The position numbers were made by a program, and so were the translations under genes. This document shows positions 28,109-35,918 of a stretch of DNA of 64,000 nt, one piece after another. How positions within the stretch are numbered: position 1 is the stretch's first letter; each line of letters begins with the position of its first letter. The notes beneath the pieces were generated by a model. It ran no database searches. It was not told the DNA's origin and saw nothing but the letters and a program-made list of their open reading frames with translations. The DNA is from Acidobacteriota bacterium (GTDB lineage: Bacteria > Acidobacteriota > Thermoanaerobaculia > Multivoradales > J023), in contig JAJCXR010000065.1 in NCBI GenBank assembly GCA_029263315.1, positions 124,001 to 188,000 of the forward strand, in the 5' to 3' direction.

Positions 28109-29029
28109 ATGGCTCTGGTGTTGACATTTCATATTCTCTCTGCGGCCATGGGTTTGGTCGCCGCCGCCTGGGCGGAGGTCCGCGCCGTGGCCGGTGCCCC
28201 CGCTGCCCCGCCGGGCTTTGCGCAACCGGCGCGCCAGGCTGTGGCGATGAGTGCCATGGCCTTCGTTCTCTGGCTGGCGGTTTTCGAGCCCTTGGCCAGC
28301 CTCGGGCAGGTTCCCGAGCTGGACCTCTCAGCGGTTCCCACCTATAGCCTGTTCGCGGTTCAGATCCTACTGCTGGGGGCCATCGGCATATGGTGGATGG
28401 CGGGCTGGCTCGGGGTCGACGACACCTCGCCATCACCCCTCGAGGGCCCGGGATCCGGTGGCCGGGAGGGGGGTTGGCAGCGGCGGACAGCGCCGGTTTC
28501 TGCTCAGCCCCCCCGAGGCTCGTCGTTGCGACGTCGCCTGGAGGGTCTGGGTTTGTGGTGCCAGCGACCATGGCGCGAGATGGCATTGGGTTTGTTGGCG
28601 GGTGTTTTCGCCTGGGGTGGCGTACTGCTGGCGGTGGTCATGGTGGCGGCGCTGGCCATGGCATTCGGCCAGGACGCCTGGGTGACCGAGCCGCCTTCGG
28701 AAATCATCGTGTGGATGGTCGAGCTCGGTGTGGGGACTCGGTTGTTGATCAGTCTGAGCGCCGGGGTTGCCGAGGAGCTGTTCTTTCGCGGCTACCTGCA
28801 ACCGCGATTGGGAATTTGGGCGTCGACGGCTTTTTTTGTCGCCGCCCATGCCGGTTACGGCCGGCCTTTCATGCTGCTGGGGGTGACCTTGCTGTCCTTG
28901 CTGTACGGTTTGTTGAGTCGTTGGAGGGGCAATGTTTGGGCCGCCATCAGTGCCCATTTTCTTTTTGACGCTCTACAGTTGTTGGTGGTCATACCCATGG
29001 CCTTGCGGGCTGTCGAAGGAGCCCCTTGA
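28109..29029 (+). CDS. CPBP family intramembrane glutamic endopeptidase
   Basis: Protein of 306 residues with about seven membrane segments; residues 105-155 form a hydrophilic loop rich in Gly, Ser and Arg. CPBP motifs are present: EELFFRG at 222-228 (motif 1), His247 in FFVAAHAGY (motif 2), and SAHFLFDAL at 281-289 (motif 3). Relatives process CAAX proteins, bacteriocins or anti-sigma factors. ATG 28109 is preferred because the family homology starts there; in-frame upstream sequence is not membrane-like. The gene lies immediately before an RsbW-like/STAS pair, which makes anti-sigma-related signalling a possibility only. Confidence 0.82.
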   Translation: MALVLTFHILSAAMGLVAAAWAEVRAVAGAPAAPPGFAQPARQAVAMSAMAFVLWLAVFEPLASLGQVPELDLSAVPTYSLFAVQILLLGAIGIWWMAGWLGVDDTSPSPLEGPGSGGREGGWQRRTAPVSAQPPRGSSLRRRLEGLGLWCQRPWREMALGLLAGVFAWGGVLLAVVMVAALAMAFGQDAWVTEPPSEIIVWMVELGVGTRLLISLSAGVAEELFFRGYLQPRLGIWASTAFFVAAHAGYGRPFMLLGVTLLSLLYGLLSRWRGNVWAAISAHFLFDALQLLVVIPMALRAVEGAP

Positions 29030-29098
29030 GGCATCTCAGGCTGTACTATCGGCGTCGGCCCTTGGGAGATATCCCCGGTGATAATGAGATCTGATAAA

Positions 29099-29566
29099 AT
29101 GTCGGACGTGGACCGTGAAGCTCCCAAAGTCCGTATCGCCATCGGCAGCCGATACGATCACATCGATCTCATCGCGTTGGTGGTGGACGATGCGCTGACC
29201 CGCCTCGGTCTCGACGAGGACGCACGCCATTGGGTCGGCATCGCCTTGCGTGAAGCCGTGGCCAATGCCATCAAGCACGGCAATCAACAGGACCCAGAGA
29301 AGAAGGTGGAAGTGGAGCTGGCGGTGGATGCCGATCAGGCGGTGATCCGCGTCTGTGACCATGGGGAGGGGTTCGATCTCGAGACGGTCGAGGACCCTTT
29401 GGCACCCGAGAATCTTCTCAAGCCGAGTGGCCGTGGAATTTTCTACATGAAAAGCTTCATGGATGCCATCGAGTACACTCCCCGGCCCGAAGGTGGCACC
29501 ATCGTCACCCTGCGCAAGCGCCTTTCAGGCAAGCGGGATACACCGGACCAAGCCGAGGATCACTGA
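29099..29566 (+). CDS. RsbW-like anti-sigma factor serine kinase (HATPase_c_2)
   Basis: Protein of 155 residues from ATG 29099. The GHKL ATP-binding fold is clear: N-box REAVANAIKHGN, G1 box DHGEGFDLETV, G2 box SGRGIFYMKSFMD, and GGTIVTLRKRL at the end. Family members bind a sigma factor or partner and phosphorylate a STAS antagonist. A STAS protein is encoded 110 bases downstream, giving a likely partner-switching pair. No sigma factor or PP2C phosphatase gene is present nearby, so the target is unknown. Confidence 0.88.
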   Translation: MSDVDREAPKVRIAIGSRYDHIDLIALVVDDALTRLGLDEDARHWVGIALREAVANAIKHGNQQDPEKKVEVELAVDADQAVIRVCDHGEGFDLETVEDPLAPENLLKPSGRGIFYMKSFMDAIEYTPRPEGGTIVTLRKRLSGKRDTPDQAEDH

Positions 29567-29676
29567 ACACCAACGCAACCGAACGACCAACGCAATCGAC
29601 TTTTTGCAGCCGTCTGAAGATATGGGCCGCCGGTCTCGAAACCTCGGCCCTCGCACAACTGAGGAGCGACCAACGC

Positions 29677-30012
29677 ATGAATATTCAAGCCCGTCATGAG
29701 GGCGGAGTGACCATCATCGAGCCCAAGGGCAAGATCACCATAGGAGTCGGCGACGTGGCATTGCGGGAAGCCGTGGCGGAGGCCCTGGAAGCGGGAGCCC
29801 GTTCCATACTGTTGAATCTTTCCAAGACGACGACCATCGATTCGTCGGGCATTGGCGAGATGGTCAGCGCCTACACCACGGTGACCCAGCGGGGTGGCAT
29901 GCTGAAGCTGTGCAGTCTTCCCAATCGGGTGTCCGATATCCTGCAGATCACGCAATTGATTTCCGTCTTCGAGGTCTTCGACAGCGAGGCCGAAGCTATC
30001 GAGTCGTTCTGA
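29677..30012 (+). CDS. STAS-domain anti-sigma factor antagonist
   Basis: Protein of 111 residues, full length for SpoIIAA/RsbV-type proteins. Motifs: VTIIEPKGKITIG strand, ILLNLSKTTTIDSSGIGEMV with the phosphorylatable Ser in DSSG, and GMLKLCSLPNRVSDILQIT. It probably frees a target by binding the RsbW-like kinase encoded just upstream. It is followed by a convergent hypothetical gene. Confidence 0.9.
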   Translation: MNIQARHEGGVTIIEPKGKITIGVGDVALREAVAEALEAGARSILLNLSKTTTIDSSGIGEMVSAYTTVTQRGGMLKLCSLPNRVSDILQITQLISVFEVFDSEAEAIESF

Positions 30013-30053
30013 CGCCGATCGCAGATACATTTCTTCCGGCGGTCCGCTCTGCG

Positions 30054-30083
30054 CTGTACCGCCGATCACTGTACCGCCGATCA
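30054..30083. repeat. 15-bp tandem duplication
   Basis: CTGTACCGCCGATCA occurs twice in direct tandem (30054-30068 and 30069-30083), followed by a partial third start CTGT. It lies between the convergent STAS gene and the hypothetical gene; the second copy includes the latter's stop codon. Confidence 0.85.
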
Positions 30084-30545
30084 CTGTTGGGTGAAGCGCT
30101 GGCCCAAGAGCACCTGGGCGATGGCCAGGATCTTGCCAACGCTCGATAGCCCAGGGTCGTCGAGATGGATGTCGATGGCCTGCAAGATATCTTGCGACAG
30201 TTGTCGAAAGTTGGTCTGCTGGTCCACGGCGGCCAGGCGTTCGGGGCCTAGGCGATCGAATAGGTCGTTGAGAGCGAACCACGAAGCGAGGGCTTGCTCC
30301 TCTTGCTGCGGCGAGACTTCGCTCAAGGTCGGCGTCGAGCCGCTGCCTGGTGTCAAGCGAGCGTCTCGTGTCACCTCGCCGTCTCGTTGCGATAGGGTCT
30401 GCCGGAGCTCGGCTAGGGCGTCCGCCTCATCCTCGGCGACGGCGCTAGCGTCTAATGGCTCCAGCACTTCAAGCAGCAAGTCGATCACTCGCTGGGCGGT
30501 TGCCGAGGCGTCCTGAGTCGCTTCGGCCGTATCGGGCTCGATCAT
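30081..30545 (-). CDS. Hypothetical acidic helical protein
   Basis: About 154 residues from the ATG at 30545, which has AAGGAG about 9 bases upstream; an in-frame start at 30797 would add an Arg-rich, low-complexity stretch. The protein is acidic, Ala/Leu/Asp/Gln-rich and probably all-helical (RVIDLLLEVLEPL, DALAELRQTLSQ, LNDLFDRLGPERLAAV, VGKILAIAQVLLGQRF). No signal peptide or membrane segment. I do not recognise a family. It is convergent with the STAS gene. Confidence 0.55.
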   Translation of the reverse strand: MIEPDTAEATQDASATAQRVIDLLLEVLEPLDASAVAEDEADALAELRQTLSQRDGEVTRDARLTPGSGSTPTLSEVSPQQEEQALASWFALNDLFDRLGPERLAAVDQQTNFRQLSQDILQAIDIHLDDPGLSSVGKILAIAQVLLGQRFTQQ

Positions 30546-31017
30546 CGCTGGTTGCTCCTTGCGTGGCATCCCGGCTTCTCGGCTGGCATGGCGAGCCCTC
30601 GCTGTAGCAAGCGACTCGGTGCTGACGTCTGCGACATGGTGATTTCCTGTAGTGCAAAGCCTCCTCCTCCCCTGCGCCCTCCGCCGTCGCGGCGCGGCGA
30701 TGGATGACGCCCCTTGGGCGGCGTCATCGGGTCGAACCTCAGGGGTTCCGCCAGCCGGATGGAAGCGCAGAATAGGCGTCCAGTTTCTCTCATCCATGGC
30801 GACTCTTCTCGGTCTCGACGGCCAGACATTTCGTAAGTCCTTCGCATCTCAGGAGATCTGCGGTCCAAAGAAAAAGAGGTGCGGTAGTGGTTTGAGGGCG
30901 ACCATGACGTTTGTTCTTGATTATCAGTAATTTTCTTGAAATAGAGTATCAGGATGTCTACGTTTCTTTCAATTCTTGTGCCTTGACAGGTTCGGATTGC
31001 GCTTCTAAGGTGCTTCT
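30546..31017. other. Intergenic region with an AT-rich promoter-like segment
   Basis: About 470 bases between the divergent hypothetical gene and the SDR gene. The segment 30900-30985 is clearly AT-rich against the GC-rich surroundings. A short plus-strand frame at 30652-30930 has no recognisable features and I do not call it a gene. Confidence 0.5.
30983..31011 (+). promoter_or_regulatory. Candidate sigma-70-type promoter of the catabolic cluster
   Basis: TTGACA at 30983-30988, a 17-base spacer, then TAAGGT at 31006-31011 as a weak -10. The start codon is at 31018, so a transcript from here would be nearly leaderless. AAGGTG at 31007-31012 could instead be the ribosome-binding site, with the true promoter in the AT-rich stretch upstream. 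Confidence 0.3.
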
Positions 31018-31824
31018 ATGCCTGCATCAGAACTTTCTGCGGGAGCTCCTCCCCTCGACGGACGCTCTGCCATCATCACCGGTGGCGGACGAGGTATCGG
31101 CGCCGCCACGGCCCGTCAACTGGCTGCGGCAGGAGCGGCGATCGTGCTGGCGGCCCGCTCCGGGAATGAAATCGAGGCCTTGGCGTCAGAGCTCACGGCG
31201 GCGGGACATGGCGCTTGGGGGGTGGTCACCGATGTCACCGACCCCGATTCCGTGACGCACCTGTTGCGGCGGGCCGAAGAGCTCGTCGGTCGGGTCGACA
31301 TCCTGGTCAATAACGCCGGTATCGCCTCCTCGGCGCCGCTGCGCAGCATCCGTCTCGAAGCGTGGAATCAAATATTTGCTGTCAATGTCACCGGGACCTT
31401 CCTGTGCACTCAGGCCTGTGTCCCAGCCATGGTGGAGAACGGTTGGGGGCGGGTGGTCAACATCGCTTCGGTGGCGGGCAAGATGGGGGCTCCCTACATT
31501 GCCGCCTACGCCGCTTCCAAACACGCGGTGGTGGGGTTCACCCGCTCCGTGGCCTTGGAGGTGGCCCGCCATGGCGTGACCGTCAACGCCGTCTGCCCCG
31601 GCTATGTGCAAACGGACATGACCGAAGCGACCGTCGATCGCATCACCGGCAAGACCCAACTCGACCGCGACGCGGCCTTGGCGTCTTTGCAGGCGATGAG
31701 CCCCCAGAAGCGCATTTTCCAGGCCGACGAGGTGGCCTATCAGGTGGTCTCCCTGTGCGATCCTCGGGCGGCGGGCATCAATGCGCAGTGCATCGTCTTG
31801 GACGGTGGCACGGTACAGACTTGA
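31018..31824 (+). CDS. SDR oxidoreductase, 3-hydroxyacyl-CoA dehydrogenase-like
   Basis: Protein of 268 residues with NAD(P)-binding GGGRGIG, NNAG, catalytic Ser in VNIASVAGKMG and YAASK (Tyr-Lys), then CPGYVQTDMT. The ending AGINAQCIVLDGGTVQT matches 3-hydroxyacyl-CoA or 3-hydroxybutyrate dehydrogenase relatives. It opens a plus-strand unit with RidA-like, enoyl-CoA hydratase and acyl-CoA dehydrogenase genes at short spacing. The likely role is oxidation of a hydroxyacyl-CoA ring-cleavage or ring intermediate. Confidence 0.86.
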   Translation: MPASELSAGAPPLDGRSAIITGGGRGIGAATARQLAAAGAAIVLAARSGNEIEALASELTAAGHGAWGVVTDVTDPDSVTHLLRRAEELVGRVDILVNNAGIASSAPLRSIRLEAWNQIFAVNVTGTFLCTQACVPAMVENGWGRVVNIASVAGKMGAPYIAAYAASKHAVVGFTRSVALEVARHGVTVNAVCPGYVQTDMTEATVDRITGKTQLDRDAALASLQAMSPQKRIFQADEVAYQVVSLCDPRAAGINAQCIVLDGGTVQT

Positions 31825-31840
31825 TAGAGGTAGAGACTTG

Positions 31841-32236
31841 ATGCAGCCGATCAACCCGGCGTCCCTCGGCGCCCCCCGCGGTTACTCCAACGGCATGTTG
31901 GCCCCAGCCGGTGGACGCCTGTTGGCCATCGCCGGTCAGATCGCCTGGGACGCCGAGCAGAAGCTGGTCTCCGACGAGTTTGCGGCGCAGTTCGAGCAGG
32001 CGCTGCGCAATGTCCTGGCGGTGGTGAACGGGGCCGGGGGCGGCCCCGAGCACGTCGCCCAGCTGACCATCTATGTGGTGGATCGATTTGCCTACACGGC
32101 ATCGCTGAAGCTGGTCGGTGCCGCCTACCGGGAGATCATGGGCAAACATTTTCCGTGCATGGCCCTGGTGGAGGTGAAGGCGTTGCTCGAGCCGGGGGCA
32201 CAGATCGAGATCCAAGGTCTAGCAGTGGTACCCTGA
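31841..32236 (+). CDS. RidA (YjgF/YER057c) family protein lacking the usual substrate Arg
   Basis: Protein of 131 residues; ATG 31841 gives the family-typical N-terminus (SNGMLAPAGGRLLAIAGQIAWD). It keeps QFEQALRNVLAVVNGAG, VAQLTIYVVDR and the C-terminal EIQGLAVV. In canonical RidA a P-A-R-[ST] stretch supplies the Arg that binds the substrate carboxylate; here it is P105-C106-M107-A108. The acidic residue in QIEIQ is present. Within a CoA-thioester cluster this suggests deamination or tautomerisation of an enamine/imine-CoA intermediate. That is an inference. Confidence 0.85.
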   Translation: MQPINPASLGAPRGYSNGMLAPAGGRLLAIAGQIAWDAEQKLVSDEFAAQFEQALRNVLAVVNGAGGGPEHVAQLTIYVVDRFAYTASLKLVGAAYREIMGKHFPCMALVEVKALLEPGAQIEIQGLAVVP

Positions 32237-32290
32237 GGCACCACAGTCTCAGAGATCAGACCCCAGTCATCACCGAACGAGGTAGGGTCC

Positions 32291-33091
32291 ATGGCCATCG
32301 AGCCGAAAAGCTTTCTCTATGCCTTGGACGCCGAGAGCGGCGTCGCCACCGTCACCTTGAATCGTCCCGACCGTTTGAACGCCCTGACCTTCGAGGTCTA
32401 TGACGAGCTCAAGCAGGTCTTCGAGGCCCTCGACACCGAACCCGGCGTGCGGGTCATCGTGCTCACCGGCAGCGGCCGTGCCTTCTGCTCGGGGGGCGAT
32501 GTCGAAGACATCATCGGCCAGCTCTTCGGTCGCGACTTCCAGGGATTGTTGGATTTCACCCGGCGCACCGGCGCCCTGATCCTGTCCCTATTGCGCTGCC
32601 GGCGGCCGATCATCGGGGCCCTCAACGGCACGGTGGCGGGGGCCGGGGCGGTGATCGCCGCCGCCTGCGACCTACGGATCGCCTCCGAGGACGCCAAGAT
32701 CGCCTACCTGTTCACCAAGGTGGGGCTCTCCGGCGCCGACATGGGGGCGTCGTGGTTGTTGCCGCGCATCGTCGGCATGGGCCGGGCCATGGAGCTGTTG
32801 ATGAGCGGCGACTTCATCAGCGCCCAAAGGGCCGAGGCCATCGGGCTCTACAACCGGGTAGTGGCCAAGGATGTGGTGCTCGGCGAAGCCACCGCCTGGG
32901 CCGAGCGCTTGGCCAAGGGGCCGTCTTTCGGGCTCGAAATCACCAAGAAGATGGTCCTGCGGGAGGCCTCCATGGACTTGGAGTCGGCCATGGCGGCGGA
33001 AGTCGAGATCCAAGCCGCCTGCATGGAAGATCCCAACTTCCGCGAGTCCTACGACGCCTTCGTCGCCAAGCGCAAACCCAACTTTCGCTGA
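32291..33091 (+). CDS. Enoyl-CoA hydratase/isomerase family protein
   Basis: Protein of 266 residues. Crotonase fold markers: VATVTLNRPDRLNALT, oxyanion-hole CSGGDVEDI, GALNGTVAGAGAVIAAACDLRIASEDAKIAYLFTKVGLSG, then ADMGASWLLPRIVG and SAQRAEAIGLYNRVV. It would hydrate an enoyl-CoA or hydrolyse a cyclic CoA ring. It is the third gene of the catabolic unit; ATG 32291 follows AGGTAGGG. Confidence 0.88.
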   Translation: MAIEPKSFLYALDAESGVATVTLNRPDRLNALTFEVYDELKQVFEALDTEPGVRVIVLTGSGRAFCSGGDVEDIIGQLFGRDFQGLLDFTRRTGALILSLLRCRRPIIGALNGTVAGAGAVIAAACDLRIASEDAKIAYLFTKVGLSGADMGASWLLPRIVGMGRAMELLMSGDFISAQRAEAIGLYNRVVAKDVVLGEATAWAERLAKGPSFGLEITKKMVLREASMDLESAMAAEVEIQAACMEDPNFRESYDAFVAKRKPNFR

Positions 33092-33155
33092 TCGGTCGTC
33101 CCGCGAGCTAGCCCTGAGGCCACGCTCCGAGGGGGGATCCGCCAAGAGGTCGACC

Positions 33156-34349
33156 ATGCCCGATACCGCAACCGTCCGCAGCTTTCTGGATCCACGCCAT
33201 GTGCCCTTGGCGGAAGAGGTGAAAGCCTTTGCCCGCAGCGAGATCGCAACCTTGCCGGCACCCGCCGGCGACGCGGCGGCGCGGGTGCAGGCGCGCGACA
33301 TTCTCGGCATCCTAGGGCGCCGCGGCTGGGGCGGTCATGCCATCGAGGCGGCATGGGGGGGCGGTGACTACGGACCGGACTTGCGGGCCTGTTGCCTGAT
33401 CCGCGAGACCTTGGCCGCCGCGTCGCCCCTGGCGGATTCGGTCTTTGCCTTGCAGTGCTTGGGCTCCATGCCCTTGACCTTGGAAGGCAGCCCGGACCAG
33501 AAGCGGCGTTTCCTGCGCGACATCGCCAAGGGCCGTTGTATGACCGCCTTCGCCATGACCGAGCCGCAGGCCGGCTCGGATGTTGGGGCGATGACCACCC
33601 AGGCGCGCCGGGAGGGCAACGACTACATTCTCGACGGTCGCAAGTGGTTGATCACCAACGCCGGGGTGGCGGACCTCTACACCGTCTTTGCGGTCACCGA
33701 CCAGACCGCCGGGCACCGCGGATTGAGTTGCTTCCTGGTGGAAGCGGGGCAGCCGGGTTTCCATTTTGTCGCGCCGCAGGTGCTGAGTGAGCCCCATCCC
33801 TTGGGGGAGATCGCCTTCGAGGGCTGCCGGGTATCGGTCAGCCAGCGCATCGGGGAAGAAGGCCAAGGGTTCAAGATCGGCATGCGGACGCTGGATCGCC
33901 TGCGCTCGACGGTGGCGGCTGCCGCCTGCGGCATGGCCGAACGGGCCCTCGCCGAGGCCCTGGACCATGCCAAGACACGGCAACAATTCGGCAAACCGTT
34001 GGCGGACTTTCAGCTCACCCAACAGAAGCTGGCCCGCATGGCCACCGACCTCGCCGCCGCTCGCCTATTGACCTACCGCGCCGCCTCCTTGGTGGATGCC
34101 GGCGTCGAACGGGTGACCTTAGAAGCGGCCATGGCCAAGTCCTTCGCCACCGAAGCGGCACAGCGCATCGTCGACGACGCGGTACAAATTCTCGGCGGGC
34201 GCGGTGTCCTCATGGACAGCACCGTCGACCGTCTATACCGTGCCGTCCGTGCCCTACGCATCTACGAAGGGGCCACCGAGGTGCAATACCTGGTGATCGC
34301 CCGTCGGCTGCTCGAAGGCCAGTCGGCGGGTCCCCGAAAAGGCGGTTAG
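33156..34349 (+). CDS. Acyl-CoA dehydrogenase family protein
   Basis: FAD enzyme of 397 residues from ATG 33156 (the frame remains open upstream within the hydratase gene, but homology starts here). Motifs: TAFAMTEPQAGSDVGAMTT, WLITNAGVADLYTVFAVT, RSTVAAAACGMAERAL, KTRQQFGKPLADFQLTQ, QILGGRGVLMDSTVDRLYR and the C-terminal IYEGATEVQYLVIARRLL with the catalytic Glu. It closes the plus-strand unit, 64 bases after the hydratase, and ends 13 bases from the convergent metalloprotease gene. Confidence 0.9.
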   Translation: MPDTATVRSFLDPRHVPLAEEVKAFARSEIATLPAPAGDAAARVQARDILGILGRRGWGGHAIEAAWGGGDYGPDLRACCLIRETLAAASPLADSVFALQCLGSMPLTLEGSPDQKRRFLRDIAKGRCMTAFAMTEPQAGSDVGAMTTQARREGNDYILDGRKWLITNAGVADLYTVFAVTDQTAGHRGLSCFLVEAGQPGFHFVAPQVLSEPHPLGEIAFEGCRVSVSQRIGEEGQGFKIGMRTLDRLRSTVAAAACGMAERALAEALDHAKTRQQFGKPLADFQLTQQKLARMATDLAAARLLTYRAASLVDAGVERVTLEAAMAKSFATEAAQRIVDDAVQILGGRGVLMDSTVDRLYRAVRALRIYEGATEVQYLVIARRLLEGQSAGPRKGG

Positions 34350-34362
34350 AGCGCAGCGCCTC

Positions 34363-35826
34363 TCAGAGGGCTCCGCCGATGGCGTCGCTCCAGGTGGATG
34401 TGTCGCCGTTCTCGAAACCGTCCTCGAAGAGGTTGCCGGCGTCTCCAGTGATGATAGTGACAACAAATCCCGTGTCCGTCTGGGCATCGACCCGAAGGTT
34501 GATTTGGGCGGCGCCGTCGCTGAAAAGCTCGCCGACTCGCCACATGGTGCCCTCATTATCGGAGAAATTGGCCGGCGGATCGTCGGCGTCATAGGCCCAG
34601 GCAGGTTCGCTGCGATTGGGATCCACCTGGTGAATGATGACGCAGTCACCGGGCAGGGAGGCGTCATAGTCACCGCTGCGAAATCGCGCCTCCACCGTGT
34701 ACCAGCGGTCGCTTTTGGCAATGGGGATGCGGATCAGCTGATAGTTGGAGGACTCCGCCAGGGCAGTGTGATCGAGTTGGATCGTAGTGTCGCTGTCGGC
34801 TGCCGGCTCATAGCGACGCTCGGCGGCGAACCAACCCAACTGATCCTTGTGGTAGGCGTTGACGTGTTTGCCCAAGCGCCCGTATGTCGTGTCGTCGACG
34901 GCGTAACTGGTGGCGGCGCTCATGACATCCCACGGACTATCGTACGGGTTGCCGTCTCCATCCCAGTTGTTGGCGTGGGGCAAGCCAAACCCGTGGCCCA
35001 TCTCGTGGGCGATGACCCCTTCGTTGGCATACGCCCACGGCGGCTCCCAGGTGGTGCGCCACGTTTTGCTGATGCCGTCGAGGGTGGCGAAGCGACCGCC
35101 CCCCCAAGCACAACAATCGAGCACGTCGTTGAACATCAAGTTGATGCCAGCAAACGGTGTGCCGCCGTTGGAGAAGTCGACGAACAAGTCCACCACCGCT
35201 GTGCAATCGTCGAACAGCTGAGTGAGATCGGCGGAAGTGCCGGATCCGGGGGTGGGCACGTAGCTGGTGTGAATGCCGGGCAAGATCACCCAGTCGATGG
35301 CCGTCGAGCCGACGATGTCGATGGTCTCGTACGAGACCTCGCGCCAATAGTGGTCCAGACCGCCCGGCTGGTTGGCGAACATGCCTTCGAAGAAGGCGAG
35401 GTCCTTGGGTTCGTCGGCCACATCGGCAAATTTGCAGAGCAATGAAATCCAAGGTTGGGAGCCGGAGACGCCTCCGAGCTCTTCCCCTGGGGCCCTGGGG
35501 TCGGCCATCAGCCGCAAGGCGGCCACCGGGACGGGCTGAGACGCTGCGACTTCAGCAGCGGCAAAGACCCGTACCCGGCGTCCATTCCAGCGGAAGACCC
35601 CGCCTCGCAGCAGCTCATTGCTCATCGTCAGCTCGGTGGTGTGGCCGGCGTCGTCGGTGAGTAGGATCTTGCGGTGCTGTTGCGCCGCCGGCGCCGCCGG
35701 GTCCGAATCGCCCCACACGATGTGCAACCAACCGTCCATCGACGTTGGCTTTGCCATGGTGCCCCAGGAAGGGACGGCGGTCAGGCATATCAAGAGAACA
35801 ATACTCGACAGTTGTGCGCGCTTCAT
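34363..35826 (-). CDS. Secreted zinc metalloprotease (M6/immune-inhibitor-A-like) with FENGD C-terminal tag
   Basis: Protein of 487 residues with a signal peptide (LSSIVLLICLTAVPSWG). The metzincin-like site is HEMGHGFGLPH at 274-284 (HExxHxxxxxH), followed by DVMSA at 300-304 as a Met-turn. Upstream, EVSYETIDIVGSTAIDWV resembles M6-family proteases. The last residues, DGFENGDTSTWSDAIGGAL, carry the tag seen in three other secreted proteins of the window. It lies between two catabolic genes, with which it shares no obvious function. Confidence 0.82.
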   Translation of the reverse strand: MKRAQLSSIVLLICLTAVPSWGTMAKPTSMDGWLHIVWGDSDPAAPAAQQHRKILLTDDAGHTTELTMSNELLRGGVFRWNGRRVRVFAAAEVAASQPVPVAALRLMADPRAPGEELGGVSGSQPWISLLCKFADVADEPKDLAFFEGMFANQPGGLDHYWREVSYETIDIVGSTAIDWVILPGIHTSYVPTPGSGTSADLTQLFDDCTAVVDLFVDFSNGGTPFAGINLMFNDVLDCCAWGGGRFATLDGISKTWRTTWEPPWAYANEGVIAHEMGHGFGLPHANNWDGDGNPYDSPWDVMSAATSYAVDDTTYGRLGKHVNAYHKDQLGWFAAERRYEPAADSDTTIQLDHTALAESSNYQLIRIPIAKSDRWYTVEARFRSGDYDASLPGDCVIIHQVDPNRSEPAWAYDADDPPANFSDNEGTMWRVGELFSDGAAQINLRVDAQTDTGFVVTIITGDAGNLFEDGFENGDTSTWSDAIGGAL

Positions 35827-35918
35827 GCTGAGTCTCCGGAGGTGTTCATAGTGATCGACGCATGCAGCCTATCAAGTGGAAGGCTCAGCAACCAAATCGC
35901 AGGCGAATGACCTCCAAC

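Noticed and set aside
30652..30930. A 92-codon plus-strand frame in the gap before the SDR gene
   Set aside because: No ribosome-binding site, no recognisable composition or motif, and it overlaps an AT-rich promoter-like stretch.
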